Source: Candidatus Zhuqueibacterota bacterium (GTDB taxonomy: Bacteria > Zhuqueibacterota > Zhuqueibacteria > Residuimicrobiales > Oceaniaggregativiventaceae). Taken from it: a DNA stretch of 34,211 bases. Both the position numbers and the translations under genes were made by a program. The notes under the pieces are model-generated. The model saw nothing but the letters and a program-made list of their open reading frames with translations. It had not been told where the DNA came from and ran no database searches. Location of the stretch: the NCBI GenBank assembly GCA_016929055.1, contig JAFGJN010000004.1, forward strand, positions 1 through 34,211, given 5' to 3'. Shown piece by piece: positions 1 to 11,000 of this stretch; within the stretch, counting starts at the first letter, position 1; each line of letters begins with the position of its first letter.

Positions 1-2
1 AC

Positions 3-1331
3 TATCCGGCCGGCGCCCGCAATACGCGCAGTGTCTTTGACCCGGAACGCAAACGCCTGGTTGCCTGGGCCGGAGATTTTGCCGAAACACCCCAAATCGA
101 CGAATCCTTTGATCTATTCCAACACAGCGAATACGATCCACAGCTGCAACAAAACGTCTTGCGCCCGGAATTCATCGCTCCGGCCAAGATGGGTATTCGT
201 TTCCTGTACATCTCGCCCGATTCGAATGGGATCGAGAACAAGCTCAACGGATTTGTCTGGTCCGCTGCGGCGCCCAATCAGGATCATTCAGGCCCTTTTC
301 TCGGAGTGGCCGGGCTCGACAACAAATACGCAGCGATGGCCGATCCACGGCTGCTTTCCGAAGCCTTTAGCGATCCTCTGGACACCCGTATGGGACAAAA
401 TCGCCTCTATGCAGTCTTTTCTCTGGGACCGTTTAATATCCCGCGGCGCGATTCGATTCGTGTAACCCTGGCCGAATATGTCGGCGGTCTGGGTTTTGAT
501 AAAGCTTACAACAAACCGGCTCTCACCCCTGATGCGATCGACGCCGCAGGAGATTCAGCCATCGCTTATCTCGATCAACGGGTCGAGTTTAACTATCGGC
601 ATGGTTACACTGTTCCGGTTCCTCCACCCGCTCCCCGATTCACCATCAATGCCGATACAACACCCGGCCTCACGGGCAATATTCTGAGCTTTGACGACGC
701 AGTCGAATCGATTGCCGATCCCCATCAGGGTGTAATCGACATCGCCGGCTATCGGATTTACCGCTCCGGATACCTGCCCTTCGGGCCCTGGGAACTGATC
801 GCCGACATTGCAATCGGGGAGCCGACTGTTTTCGATGCGACAACCGGCACCTATACTTTTATCGATCGACGAGTGGCCCTTGGCTATGGCTATTATTATT
901 CCATCACGAGCTACGATAGCGGCCACCCCGCCTGGAGTATCGATGGCGATGTGACCGTTCCGTCTCTCGAATCGTCTATTTTTGCCAATCGCACCCAAAG
1001 CGCCTTTGTTACGACTCTGGCACCGACGGATCGATCCGTGGACCAGGTGGTCGTCGTTCCCAATCCGTTTTATCGCCATTCCGGACTTGCCAAGTTGGGC
1101 GATGACAAAGTGATCCAATTCGTCAATGTGGCACGCGAATGTACCATCCGCATATTTACTGTTCGCGGTGATCTGGTCAAAACCATTGATCACCGCAACA
1201 ACGACAGCGGTGTGGTGACCTGGAACCAGATCAGCGACTATGGGCAATACGTAAAAAGTGGACTCTATTTCTATCAAATCACCAACCCGCAGGGCGATGT
1301 TGCTCGCGGGAAATTTGCGATTATTAACTGA
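3..1331 (+). CDS. 5'-truncated secreted protein with C-terminal sorting-tail-like domain
   Basis: Frame 3 is open from the left edge (YPAGARNTRSVFDPERKRLVAWAGDF...) through the listed ORF at 159. The C-terminus 'VVVVPNPFYRHSG...IRIFTVRGDLVKTIDH...SGLYFYQITNPQGDVARGKFAIIN' resembles a T9SS type A/FlgD-like tail. Confidence 0.8.
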   Translation, partial: YPAGARNTRSVFDPERKRLVAWAGDFAETPQIDESFDLFQHSEYDPQLQQNVLRPEFIAPAKMGIRFLYISPDSNGIENKLNGFVWSAAAPNQDHSGPFLGVAGLDNKYAAMADPRLLSEAFSDPLDTRMGQNRLYAVFSLGPFNIPRRDSIRVTLAEYVGGLGFDKAYNKPALTPDAIDAAGDSAIAYLDQRVEFNYRHGYTVPVPPPAPRFTINADTTPGLTGNILSFDDAVESIADPHQGVIDIAGYRIYRSGYLPFGPWELIADIAIGEPTVFDATTGTYTFIDRRVALGYGYYYSITSYDSGHPAWSIDGDVTVPSLESSIFANRTQSAFVTTLAPTDRSVDQVVVVPNPFYRHSGLAKLGDDKVIQFVNVARECTIRIFTVRGDLVKTIDHRNNDSGVVTWNQISDYGQYVKSGLYFYQITNPQGDVARGKFAIIN

Positions 1332-1341
1332 GATCAGGACG

Positions 1342-2301
1342 ATGCGATTCGGTTTCCTCGCTATTCTTTTGTGGTGCGGCCTGATTGGGTTGGACACCGT
1401 GCACGGACAAGAGTTTCGCAAATCGGGCACCTCCGGCTATGTTTTTCTCGAAATCCCGGCAAGCGCCCGTTCGGTGGGCCTGGGCGAAACCGGCCTGACC
1501 CTGACCGATGCCGGCGCCGAAGGTCTGTTCACCAATCCGGCATTGATCGGTTTCAACCAAAAGCGATACTCACTGGTGGCGAGCCATGCCAACTGGTATG
1601 TCGAGACAGCCCACCAGGCTCTGGGCTTGACTCTGGCACTTACGCGTATCGGAACTTTTGGCGCCCAAATCATCTATTTCGATTTCGGCAGCATGGAACG
1701 CACTCAGACCGTGTTGCCCGGACAGGAAGGCACTTTTATTTCGCTCGGCACCTATAGCGCCGAGGCCTATGCCGTTGGCTTGAGTTTTGCGCGGCAGCTG
1801 ACCGATAAATTCGCTTTTGGCAGCTCGCTCAAATACGTGCGGGAGGCAATCGCAGAACACCACAGCAGTAATGCCATCCTCGATATCGGTTTTGTCTATC
1901 TCACCGGTTTCAACACCCTGCGTATCGGAACGTTTTTGCAGAGCTTTGGCCTCGAAGCTAAATATGCAGATGAAAAATTCAAAATGCCCCAGCAATTGCG
2001 ATTGGGCCTATCCGGAGAACTCTGGGGCGATCTCGCCGCGGATAATCGGTTGACCCTTTGCGCGGAAGCGGTTCACCCCAACGACGCCGGCGAACGCATC
2101 CATCTCGGCGGCGAGCTGCAGCTGCTCGATGTTCTGATCCTGCGCGGTGGCTATAAATTCGGATATAATGACGAAGGGCTCTGCGCCGGAGTCGGAATGC
2201 GCCTGAATAGCTCCGCCGGTGCGTTGCGTATCGACTTTGCTTATCTCAAACACGACAAGCTGGATACCGCGCTGCGGTACGGTCTAGTGATGGAGTTTTA
2301 G
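1342..2301 (+). CDS. PorV/PorQ (UPF0164)-like outer membrane protein
   Basis: ATG at 1342 in the frame of ORF 1258..2301; signal peptide-like start MRFGFLAILLWCGLIGLDTVHG; 'FLEIPASARSVGLGETGLTLTDAGAEGLFTNPALIG' is typical of the PorV/UPF0164 N-terminus. Confidence 0.8.
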   Translation: MRFGFLAILLWCGLIGLDTVHGQEFRKSGTSGYVFLEIPASARSVGLGETGLTLTDAGAEGLFTNPALIGFNQKRYSLVASHANWYVETAHQALGLTLALTRIGTFGAQIIYFDFGSMERTQTVLPGQEGTFISLGTYSAEAYAVGLSFARQLTDKFAFGSSLKYVREAIAEHHSSNAILDIGFVYLTGFNTLRIGTFLQSFGLEAKYADEKFKMPQQLRLGLSGELWGDLAADNRLTLCAEAVHPNDAGERIHLGGELQLLDVLILRGGYKFGYNDEGLCAGVGMRLNSSAGALRIDFAYLKHDKLDTALRYGLVMEF

Positions 2302-2304
2302 ACG

Positions 2305-3132
2305 GTGATAAGAAGAACTTTAATTTCGCTGTTGTGGATCGGCGGAGTGGCCGTCGGCACCTCGATTGCAAAGCCAGTCGATTATCGCGCTCTGCAAATC
2401 GACTTGTCCGGCATGTTGCAGCAGCAGACCACACAACACAAGGCGTCGGAAGCATGGGGCTATGGCGCCGCTGCTCAGTTCAACTATAGCGTCGGATCAC
2501 GGAGCCATCTCTTTTTCTCGATCGGCTATGACCATATGCAACTCGAACAGAAAGATGTGCTTGATGAATGGGACTGGGATTATTGGCGCGACACCTATAT
2601 CGAATTCATCCCCGGAGCCCAGGCCGAGGTCATCAATCGCACCCTCACCTACACGAGCACCGACAGCATCTATTCAGCGGTTTTTAATCCATCGCAAAGT
2701 CTCAAAGAACTGCGGCTGGGGCTGGGCGTACAACAGGAATTTCCACTTTCGGAAAAAATGATTTCCTATGCCCAATTGACGGCAGGGTACACTCTCTTTA
2801 CCCGTGACCTGAGCATGACTGAAAATTGGACGAAACGGTTCAAACTGGATTCGCTTTCCATTAATCGGTTTGATTACGAGTACCAGTACGACCTGCTCCA
2901 CTTTGCTCCGCCGCGCACCGGCACCAAACTCTTTGCCGCTCCGGCACTGGGCTTTCGCTGGGTTATTGGGCCAGGGGTGGACCTCAATTGTTGTGCCCAA
3001 TGGATCGCCTATTCCAACCGCAACACGCTGGAGTGGCTGGAAAATTTCCTGGGTGTTGAACCCGGCGGGGATAAATGGTTTCCGCTTCGCTCAAAAATGC
3101 AATTGACTCTGGGATTGACCTTCAAGTATTGA
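2305..3132 (+). CDS. hypothetical outer-membrane beta-barrel-like protein
   Basis: GTG start 3 nt after the previous stop; signal-like N-terminus MIRRTLISLLWIGGVAVGTSIA; alternating amphipathic strands, C-terminal 'MQLTLGLTFKY' ending in an aromatic residue. Confidence 0.65.
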   Translation: MIRRTLISLLWIGGVAVGTSIAKPVDYRALQIDLSGMLQQQTTQHKASEAWGYGAAAQFNYSVGSRSHLFFSIGYDHMQLEQKDVLDEWDWDYWRDTYIEFIPGAQAEVINRTLTYTSTDSIYSAVFNPSQSLKELRLGLGVQQEFPLSEKMISYAQLTAGYTLFTRDLSMTENWTKRFKLDSLSINRFDYEYQYDLLHFAPPRTGTKLFAAPALGFRWVIGPGVDLNCCAQWIAYSNRNTLEWLENFLGVEPGGDKWFPLRSKMQLTLGLTFKY

Positions 3133-3144
3133 TCGGTAGACACG

Positions 3145-3217
3145 GGTGTCCCCTTCGGGGACACCACACACGCTGATTGATGTAAAACGGCGATTATTTT
3201 CATTGGCAACAGACCAG
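3145..3217 (+). repeat. copy 1 of a hairpin-containing intergenic repeat element
   Basis: GGTGTCCCC-TTC-GGGGACACC ACACA(N8)GATGTAAAA...TTTTCAT...ACAGACCAG; aligns with 27520-27593 with only one spacing difference. Confidence 0.75.
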
Positions 3218-3264
3218 GGTTACAATTGTCCAGTTTAACATAAGCCTCTTTTAAAGGGTAAATC

Positions 3265-3939
3265 ATGCTGTTCAAAGCTGTTTTGCACAAGAGTAAATGG
3301 CAGAATAAAACAAAAAAAACAGCCTGTCTGGCGATCCTGTTCTTGGTTTCAGCCACCGGTTCAGCTCCGATTAAAAGTACCGGCGTGTCGGTATCCGCAA
3401 TCAGCAGCCGGCCCGTGGGAGGACTGGCCCAGTGGTTCAAACCCGCACCGGCCCTGACCGTCAGTCTGGGCCAACAGATCGATACCCAATGGTTTGTCGA
3501 GGGTGTGCTCGAGGTCTGCCGCTATGACAAAGAAAACCTCCGCGGCTATCCAGGCGGACGTCTGGAACTGTTGCTCGAACACGCCACGATCCTGGTCAAT
3601 GGTCGGCACGCTTTGGTGGATTTCGGTCCGCTGACTCCCTATTTCAACATCGGCTTGGGTCTCTCTTATTGGAAAGGAATTCGAGGAGAAATCGAGGCGA
3701 ACCCATCGTTAGGTATACCGTTTATCGCCGAAAAAGTGCTGCAAGAAGCCAACTGGGGTTTGCGCACCGGCGTTGGAATTGAATGCTCTCTGGTTGCAGG
3801 TTTTGAATTGGATCTGCAGGCCCACTATCGACTGATCGTCGGCGATCTCTGGCCGACCCTGCAACCCCACATCGAATTAGAAGGGGTTTCCGGATTTTCC
3901 AGCCTTCAGGCTGCCGTTGGCTTGCGCTATCTCTTTTAA
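3265..3939 (+). CDS. hypothetical outer-membrane beta-barrel-like protein
   Basis: 224-aa ORF, hydrophobic N-terminal segment, barrel-like strands, C-terminal 'LQAAVGLRYLF'. Confidence 0.65.
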   Translation: MLFKAVLHKSKWQNKTKKTACLAILFLVSATGSAPIKSTGVSVSAISSRPVGGLAQWFKPAPALTVSLGQQIDTQWFVEGVLEVCRYDKENLRGYPGGRLELLLEHATILVNGRHALVDFGPLTPYFNIGLGLSYWKGIRGEIEANPSLGIPFIAEKVLQEANWGLRTGVGIECSLVAGFELDLQAHYRLIVGDLWPTLQPHIELEGVSGFSSLQAAVGLRYLF

Positions 3940-4023
3940 TACCATTGGCGAGTCGAAACGCCTGTCAGATGCAATCGCTGTTAACCTGTACAATCGAATC
4001 AACTGCTCAAATCGGAGGTTTTT

Positions 4024-5982
4024 ATGAATCGCAAAACCCTGCTGTTTTTCGCCCTGCTCTGGGCGGTATCCGCATCGGCGCAATATCCGGTCAATTGGAT
4101 CGATTATGATCTGATCAATCCAGGAAACGACCTGACCCGCAGTCTGGCCTATAACAAAACCACCGACCATGTGCTGGTCGCTTCACGGCTCAATGGCACC
4201 AGGGTCCAGATCCTGGATGCCGCCAACGGCGATTCGCTCGGCACACTGGATACCGCGATCATCGCCGGCGGCACCTATCCAGTCAACATGGTTGCCGTCG
4301 CAAACGATGGAACGATCTATGTCGGAAACCTGACCGCCCCCCAGTACACACCCGGAAGCATGCTGAAAATCTATCGCTACAACGATGAAAACGCCTCTCC
4401 GGAACTCGTTTTCGAGGATGCCCTGGACGGCGGTCGATACGGCGATGCGCTGGCTGCTATCGGCAGCGGAGCGGATAAATGGATCTATGTCGGAGGAATG
4501 GATAACCCCAAGATGGCCGTATTGCGCGACCGACAAGGCGCAACACTGGATACGGAAGCCCTGGTATCCCTGCCTGTTCCCGGCAACGCCCGCCACGGTA
4601 TATCGCCGACTGCTCCGGGAGGTCCGGTATGGATCAATGCTGCCGGCCCGGCATTCCCCCCGACTCTGATTGCCGCCGACGGCACCCTGATCGCTTCGGT
4701 TCCCGATACTCTGATCTCCCCCGGCGGTTCATCGGGTGTCGTCCATACCAAACTGGGCGCATTTAACCTGTTGACCGTTGTCAATGCCTATTCGGCCACT
4801 ATTCGCAGCGTACGATACTTGTCAGATGAATTGGGAACGGTCACGTTTGACTATTTCGGCAGCGACTCGGATTCCAGCGCCCTCTTTTACAAGGGTGCCT
4901 ATTCGACCAACATCAATGCCACTGGGGGTGTCGTCTATGACAACAGACGCAACGCCTTTATCGCTCTGGTCGGAGTGAACAGCATCGCCTCTCTCAGCCT
5001 GGAACAGCTGCTGAAAACCTCCACACCGCGTGACAGCCTCTTGACCATCTCGATCGACGGTGACAACGACTTTTTTCCCACCGACCTGATCGGCGAAACC
5101 GACAGCCATCGCTGCTATACCACCTGGTCGGAAGGAAAATTCTTTATCGGTATCACCGGCCCTACGCTCATCGATCCCAATGAAAACAATTTTCTCTATG
5201 TCGCTTTTGATCTGGATCCTCAAGGTGAAGCCGGCAGTACCCAACCTCCTCGAACCGACGGCGGTGTATCCACCCTGCCCTTCCGTGCCGATGTGGTCTA
5301 TATGGTGGAACCCTATCCGGAATCCGATTATATGATCGGCTCGATATTCAAATGGAACGGCAGCGCCTGGCAAGAATCAGAGTTCGACGGCAATTTCGCC
5401 TCCCAGGGTGCCCTTGCCTTTGCCGCTGAAGGCGTGGATAAAATCGCCGAACTCTGTGCGGTGCGCAACGCCCCCGGTCTGGGAGAAGAGATCGGCGCGC
5501 TGTCGTTTGTCGCCTATGTCGCCGATCGAACGATCGATGGCGATTTGGTCTGCACGTTTCCGATAGAAAACCACGAGTGGAACGGATCGTTTCTCAACTA
5601 CTCTTACCACATCGAAGAACTGGGAGAAAACCTCTTCCCCACCGATCCCGCCGTTGTTCAAACGATCAAGTCAGAATATGAAACGGGGATCGAAACGCTC
5701 AAAGATATAATCGCCGCCAGCTATGAACTGCAACAAAACTATCCCAATCCTTTCAATCCCGAGACCACCATCCGCTACACCTTGCCGCATAGTTGCCGGG
5801 TGCAATTGAAGATATACGATGTGAGCGGCCGCCTGGTCAAGACCTTGGTGAATGAACCGCAACCTGCCGGCTCGCATGAGATCGTTTTCGACGGGCGGCA
5901 TATTGGCAGCGGCATCTTGATGTATCGATTGACGATCGACGATCGACACGAAAGCATCAAAAAGATGATTTTGCTCAAATAA
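4024..5982 (+). CDS. secreted protein with propeller-like (DUF4623-like) domain and T9SS type A-like sorting domain
   Basis: Signal peptide MNRKTLLFFALLWAVSASA; 'TDHVLVASRLNGTRVQILDAANGDSLGTLDT'; C-terminal 'LQQNYPNPFNPETTIRYTLPHSC...HESIKKMILLK'; GGAGG upstream of the ATG. Confidence 0.85.
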   Translation: MNRKTLLFFALLWAVSASAQYPVNWIDYDLINPGNDLTRSLAYNKTTDHVLVASRLNGTRVQILDAANGDSLGTLDTAIIAGGTYPVNMVAVANDGTIYVGNLTAPQYTPGSMLKIYRYNDENASPELVFEDALDGGRYGDALAAIGSGADKWIYVGGMDNPKMAVLRDRQGATLDTEALVSLPVPGNARHGISPTAPGGPVWINAAGPAFPPTLIAADGTLIASVPDTLISPGGSSGVVHTKLGAFNLLTVVNAYSATIRSVRYLSDELGTVTFDYFGSDSDSSALFYKGAYSTNINATGGVVYDNRRNAFIALVGVNSIASLSLEQLLKTSTPRDSLLTISIDGDNDFFPTDLIGETDSHRCYTTWSEGKFFIGITGPTLIDPNENNFLYVAFDLDPQGEAGSTQPPRTDGGVSTLPFRADVVYMVEPYPESDYMIGSIFKWNGSAWQESEFDGNFASQGALAFAAEGVDKIAELCAVRNAPGLGEEIGALSFVAYVADRTIDGDLVCTFPIENHEWNGSFLNYSYHIEELGENLFPTDPAVVQTIKSEYETGIETLKDIIAASYELQQNYPNPFNPETTIRYTLPHSCRVQLKIYDVSGRLVKTLVNEPQPAGSHEIVFDGRHIGSGILMYRLTIDDRHESIKKMILLK

Positions 5983-5994
5983 TCCCATTTACAG

Positions 5995-6039
5995 AATCGT
6001 CGGCACGGAATCTTGATTGATTCCGTGCCGACGATTTTT
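5995..6039 (+). terminator. intrinsic terminator
   Basis: Perfect 18-bp inverted repeat AATCGTCGGCACGGAATC / GATTCCGTGCCGACGATT (5995-6012, 6019-6036), 6-nt loop TTGATT, T-run to 6039; 12 nt after the stop at 5982. Confidence 0.9.
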
Positions 6040-6094
6040 CATTTACACTATCCAACGCGATTCGATTCGTTGGTTGCTGGAAAAGGCATTCAGA

Positions 6095-7957
6095 ATGTTC
6101 CCTTCCAAGTCAAAAGTTGGAAAATATCTGATCGCTTTGGCACTGGTCTGGACTCTTTACGTCCAGGCGCAAAACACCGAATTGCGCGGGGTCTGGATTG
6201 CCTGGGCCGGCAGCAATGTGCCGAGCAAAACAAAAATCGCGGCCATGATGGAGGATATCGCCGCCCACAACCTGAACACCGTCTATGTCGATGTCTGGCG
6301 GTATGGTTACCCCTACTATCGCAGCGATCTCTTTTATCAACACACCGGCTATTACACCGATCCGGCGCTTGATGAAGGGCGGGATGTTTTGGCCGAGATG
6401 ATTGCCGAGGGTCACCGCTGCGACCTCCAAGTCGAAGCCTGGTTTGAATACGGATTCGTCGGCTGTCAGGGGAACAATGACCTCCTCTTTCAGGCTCATC
6501 CGGACTGGTTTGCGCGCAAAAAAGACGGGTCGGTTCTCTTTAACGGCGATTATCGCTACAAATGGCTGAGTCATGTCAACCCACATGCGCAACAATTTCT
6601 CATCGATCTCTGCCAGGAAGTCGCCCTCAACTATGACGTGGATGGCATCGAACTGGATCGCATTCGTTATCCCGAAGTGAATTGCGGTTACGATTCAGCG
6701 ACGGTTGCGCGCTACCAGGCAGAACACGACGGTGCCCCTCCGCCGCAAGAGATTTGGAACCGCGCGTGGATGGAGTGGCGCGCGGAGAAACTGACGGAAT
6801 TTGTCGCCCTGTTCTACGATTCGCTCAAATCGGTCCGCCCCGATCTGCCGATCAGCAACGCGCCGATCGTCTATCCCTATGGTTTTGAAAATTTCTGCCA
6901 GGACTGGCGTCCCTGGATCAACAATGGCTACCTCGACTTTATCAGCCCGCAGATCTATCGCGCCACCGATGCGATTTATCGACAGGAACTCGATCGCCAG
7001 CTGGCACACGTCGTCGACTCGGCAGGGTTCTATCCCGGACTGACAGCGGTCACTGATAACGCTGTAGTCGAGACAGCCGAACTGATCGCCATGATCGCCA
7101 GCACGCGCCAGCGGGGACTCGGCGGGCATGTCATCTGGTTCTATGACGCGCTGGCGGATGATCTCGGCGCACTCCGGGACGAAGTCTATGCCGAACCCGC
7201 CGCGGTGCCGCACAAACCGGCAGAGTGGCGATTGCCGACCCTCGTCATTAACGAAGATGATTCGATCGTGATGCGCAAAGGTGGGTGGATCGCCTATACA
7301 GCCTTGTCCGGCTTTCGAGACGGCTGCCTCTATGACAACAATCCGGTCAAAGGTTCGCTGGTCTATCCCCTGGACGTTCCAAAAGAGGGGTGGTTCGAGC
7401 TCTATCACTATAACATTTCCCATTGGAACGCCACACAAAGCGCTGCGTTTGTGATCGAACATGCTTTTGGACAGGATACCGTTACCGTGGATATGAGCCT
7501 CAAAGGGCGAGCAGGTTGGTACAAGATCGGCGATTTCTATTTCATACCTGACCGGCAAACACCCTGGGTTAAATTGACCGATTTTGTTTCCGGCAACCGC
7601 ATCCTTTTTGCCGACGCTTTGCTGGTGATGAACAGCAATCGATTAAAGGGAACCACCGGGGATATCGACCGATATTCGCCCGGCAAACAACCCGATCGCC
7701 TGGGTCTGCTCAACAACTATCCCAATCCCTTCAATGCATCGACTCTCATCGTTCTCGAACAAAAAAAAACGGAAACAATCGCCTTGAGGGTTTTCGATTC
7801 GTTGGGACGCGAGGTCGAATCGCTGTACCAGGGAATTTTGCTTCCCGGGCGGCATCAGTTTTCTTTTAACGGCTCAAAACTTGCCAGTGGTCTCTATCTG
7901 GCGGTTTTGCAATGCGCTTCAGGAACGCTTTTGCAAAAAATGCTTCTGCTGAAATAA
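6095..7957 (+). CDS. GHL10/DUF187-family glycoside hydrolase-like lipoprotein/secreted protein with sorting tail
   Basis: 'NTELRGVWIAWAGSNVPSKTKIAAMMEDIAAHNLNTVYVDVWRYGYPYYRSDLF' and 'YDVDGIELDRIRYP' are typical of the DUF187/GHL10 fold; tail 'LLNNYPNPFNASTLIVLEQ...LLQKMLLLK'. The ATG at 6095 precedes a signal peptide; the ORF track begins upstream at 6017. Confidence 0.85.
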   Translation: MFPSKSKVGKYLIALALVWTLYVQAQNTELRGVWIAWAGSNVPSKTKIAAMMEDIAAHNLNTVYVDVWRYGYPYYRSDLFYQHTGYYTDPALDEGRDVLAEMIAEGHRCDLQVEAWFEYGFVGCQGNNDLLFQAHPDWFARKKDGSVLFNGDYRYKWLSHVNPHAQQFLIDLCQEVALNYDVDGIELDRIRYPEVNCGYDSATVARYQAEHDGAPPPQEIWNRAWMEWRAEKLTEFVALFYDSLKSVRPDLPISNAPIVYPYGFENFCQDWRPWINNGYLDFISPQIYRATDAIYRQELDRQLAHVVDSAGFYPGLTAVTDNAVVETAELIAMIASTRQRGLGGHVIWFYDALADDLGALRDEVYAEPAAVPHKPAEWRLPTLVINEDDSIVMRKGGWIAYTALSGFRDGCLYDNNPVKGSLVYPLDVPKEGWFELYHYNISHWNATQSAAFVIEHAFGQDTVTVDMSLKGRAGWYKIGDFYFIPDRQTPWVKLTDFVSGNRILFADALLVMNSNRLKGTTGDIDRYSPGKQPDRLGLLNNYPNPFNASTLIVLEQKKTETIALRVFDSLGREVESLYQGILLPGRHQFSFNGSKLASGLYLAVLQCASGTLLQKMLLLK

Positions 7958-8057
7958 AGGCGGCGCGGTACAAACCTATGCGCATTTTTGATTAAACACT
8001 TTATGAACTCTCTTTTTCCCAAACAATCGTCACTTTTAACAACATGGAGGAATACCG

Positions 8058-11000
8058 ATGAAAAAATCGCTATGCTTATTTGTGTTCAGCTTGCTGCTCG
8101 TTTCCTGGGTGATGGCCGCCGACTCGACATCAACAGCGGTCTGGCAGATCACCTCGGAAACTGCGGGACAAAACTTTATCAAGAACGATCACGCCACCCG
8201 CAGCATGGCTTTGAACAAAACCACCGACCACCTTTTGGTCGCCACCCGTAGTGGTGGACACCGTATCGTTGTTCTCGATGCGGCGACCGGCGACAGTCTG
8301 GCCCAACTCGATATGACCGGTGTTCTCGGCGGTACCTACCATCTGAACAAAGTCGCTGTGGCTGATGACGGGGTCATCTATGCCTGCAATCTCGATATCG
8401 GCAACGGCGTCAAAGTCTATCGCTGGGAAAACGAAGAGGCTGCTCCGACGGTCTGCATCGAGACCCAGGTCGAAGGCGCGACCCGATTCGGTGACGCCTT
8501 TGCAGTGATGGGAGCCGGAACCGATACCAAAATTTATATCTCCGGCAACAACGACGCCTCCAGAGTGACGATTCTGGGGACGGAAAACGGCACCGATTTC
8601 ACTGTGGAGCACATGGTGCCGCAGAATGGCCGGGCCACGGACATTTACCCATTAGACGAATCGACATTCTTTAAAACCTATCCCGGTGCTGCGACCGCGC
8701 TACTCGACACATCCGGAACAGCGCTGGAAACAATCACCACCGATGTTATCGCCAGCGGCGCCTCGTCGATTCATCAGCTCGTCTCGGCCACCACCAGCGA
8801 ATACCTGGCGGTTTTTGACGGCAACAATGTGCCGGCCACCGCACGCCTGGTGAGTTTGGATGAAGGCGCAGCCGCAGCCGAGGTCGCCCTTGTCTTTAGC
8901 AACCTCGGCAACAACGGCAATGCCAATGGCACCGGCGCTGTCGCGGTCGATCCGACGATCAACCGTGTCTATTTTCTTGCCACCAACAACAGCATCTCGG
9001 CCTTTAATTATGGCCCATACGATACCTGGCCGTTGGTGCATCGGATTCTGGCCGATACAACCGATTGGTTCGGCACCAGCCACATGGTGCGTACCGTCAC
9101 TTACAGCCATGCCACCGATCATCTCTATGTTGTTTCGCGTATCGGCGGCAGTTTTATCAAGGTATTTGACGCCACAACCGGCGCCTACCTCAAGGATCTG
9201 GACAACACGGGTATATCCGGCGGCACCTATCACATCAATCTGGCTGCAGCGACAAAGGATGGACAGATCTTTGTCGGCAATCTGGCACTGCCCAATGTTC
9301 CGTTTAAACTCTATCGGCTTGCCAATGAAGAGGCGGCTCCGGAATTGGTCTTTGAAGGCGTTCTGGAAGGCCGTACCGGCGATGCCCTGGCCGTTTCCGG
9401 CACGGGCGATCAGGTGACCGTCTATGTTTCCGGACCCAACAACGAAAAAATCTTTACCCTGGTACCCGATGACAGCGCCGGTTTTGTCCGCGACGACGAT
9501 ATCCTGCTGCCCGAAGCGGGCTGCGCCGGATTGGGCATTGCTCCGGTTGCAGACGGCGCCTATCTTTTCACCAATGGCGCCGGCAAAGCCCCGCGCTATA
9601 TCAACCGCGACGGGGTCGAGCTGTTTGCTTTTGACACTGCCGAGGTTGCGGGAACCTCGATCAATTATTTCGAAGTGGAGACTTTATCGGCATCAACCCG
9701 CCGTTTTCTTTCGATTGCCAACGGTTTTACCGTGGGTACCCAGGTGGTGGAATTGCTCGGTACGCCTGGCGACGATCTCTGTGCCATGTACGAACTTTTT
9801 CCCTGGACGCCGATCTATGCCGCCAACGGCAATGCGAATGCTACCGCTCAGTCTGTCTATATCAGCAAAAACAACTTTTTGGCTGAACTCACGACAAACA
9901 ACGGCTTGTCGATCTATTCGATGAACAAGGTCGTTCCCGACTTTGTTCTCTATGAGCCTCAGGTTCTGCTCTCCGCCGATCAACTCGATTTCGGCAGAAC
10001 GGCCTTGCGCACCATGCCGACCCTGACCCTTGGAGTCGCAAACATCGGCACCGCTGATCTGGAAATATCCAGCGTCGGCAGCAGCAGTCGTGCCTTTTCT
10101 GTATCCGTCGATACCACACGGGTCGGACCGGGCGAAGAGGCCACCATATCGGTTGTTTTCATGCCCGGACAGGAAGGCGATTTTAACGAAGTACTGACGA
10201 TCAATACCAATGCAGGTGACTTTACCGTCGATCTGCTGGCAGCGGTTTACGAATTATGGCCGCAGGAGTGGTTGATCCTTGCCGAGCAGAACGACTGGTT
10301 TGGCATCAACCACATGGTGCGAAGCGTCGCATACAGCAAAGCCACCAACCACCTCTATGTCGTTTCACGGGTCGGCGGCAGTTTTATCAAAGTATTTGAT
10401 GCCGCGACCGGAGAATTTATAAAAGATCTGGACAACACGGGTATTTCTGGTGGAACCTATCACATTAATCTTGTGACGGCAACTGAAGATGGCCAGATTT
10501 TTGTCGGCAACCTGGCTTTGGCCAACGTGAATTTCAAACTCTATCGCTTTGCTGATGAAGAAGCCGCTCCGGAACTGGTTTTCGACGGTTTGCTGGAAGG
10601 ACGTACCGGCGATGCTCTGGCAGCGACCGGAACCGGCGATGCTGTGACCGTATTTGTTTCGGGTTCGGGGAATGAAAAGATCTTTGCGCTCGTCCCCGCT
10701 GAGGGTGGCGGATTCGAGCGCGCCGACGATATTGTCTTGCCCGATGCCGGTTGCGCAGGATTGGGGATCGCTCCAGTCGACGGTGGTGCCTACCTGTTTA
10801 CCAACGGCGCTGGCAAAGCCCCGCGCTACATCAAACGAGACGGAACCGATCTGTTCGCCTTTGATACGGCCGAAGCCGCCGGCACCTCGATCACCTATTT
10901 TCAAGTTGAAACCGAAGATATGGAAATCCGCCAGTTTGTCGGGATAGTCAACGGTTGGGGACCCGGCATGCAGGTGGTCGAACTTTTGGGCCCGACTGGC

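Noticed and set aside
555-1430. 291-aa antisense ORF (-)
   Set aside because: Lies opposite a well-supported secreted protein CDS; composition typical of a shadow ORF; no recognisable motif.
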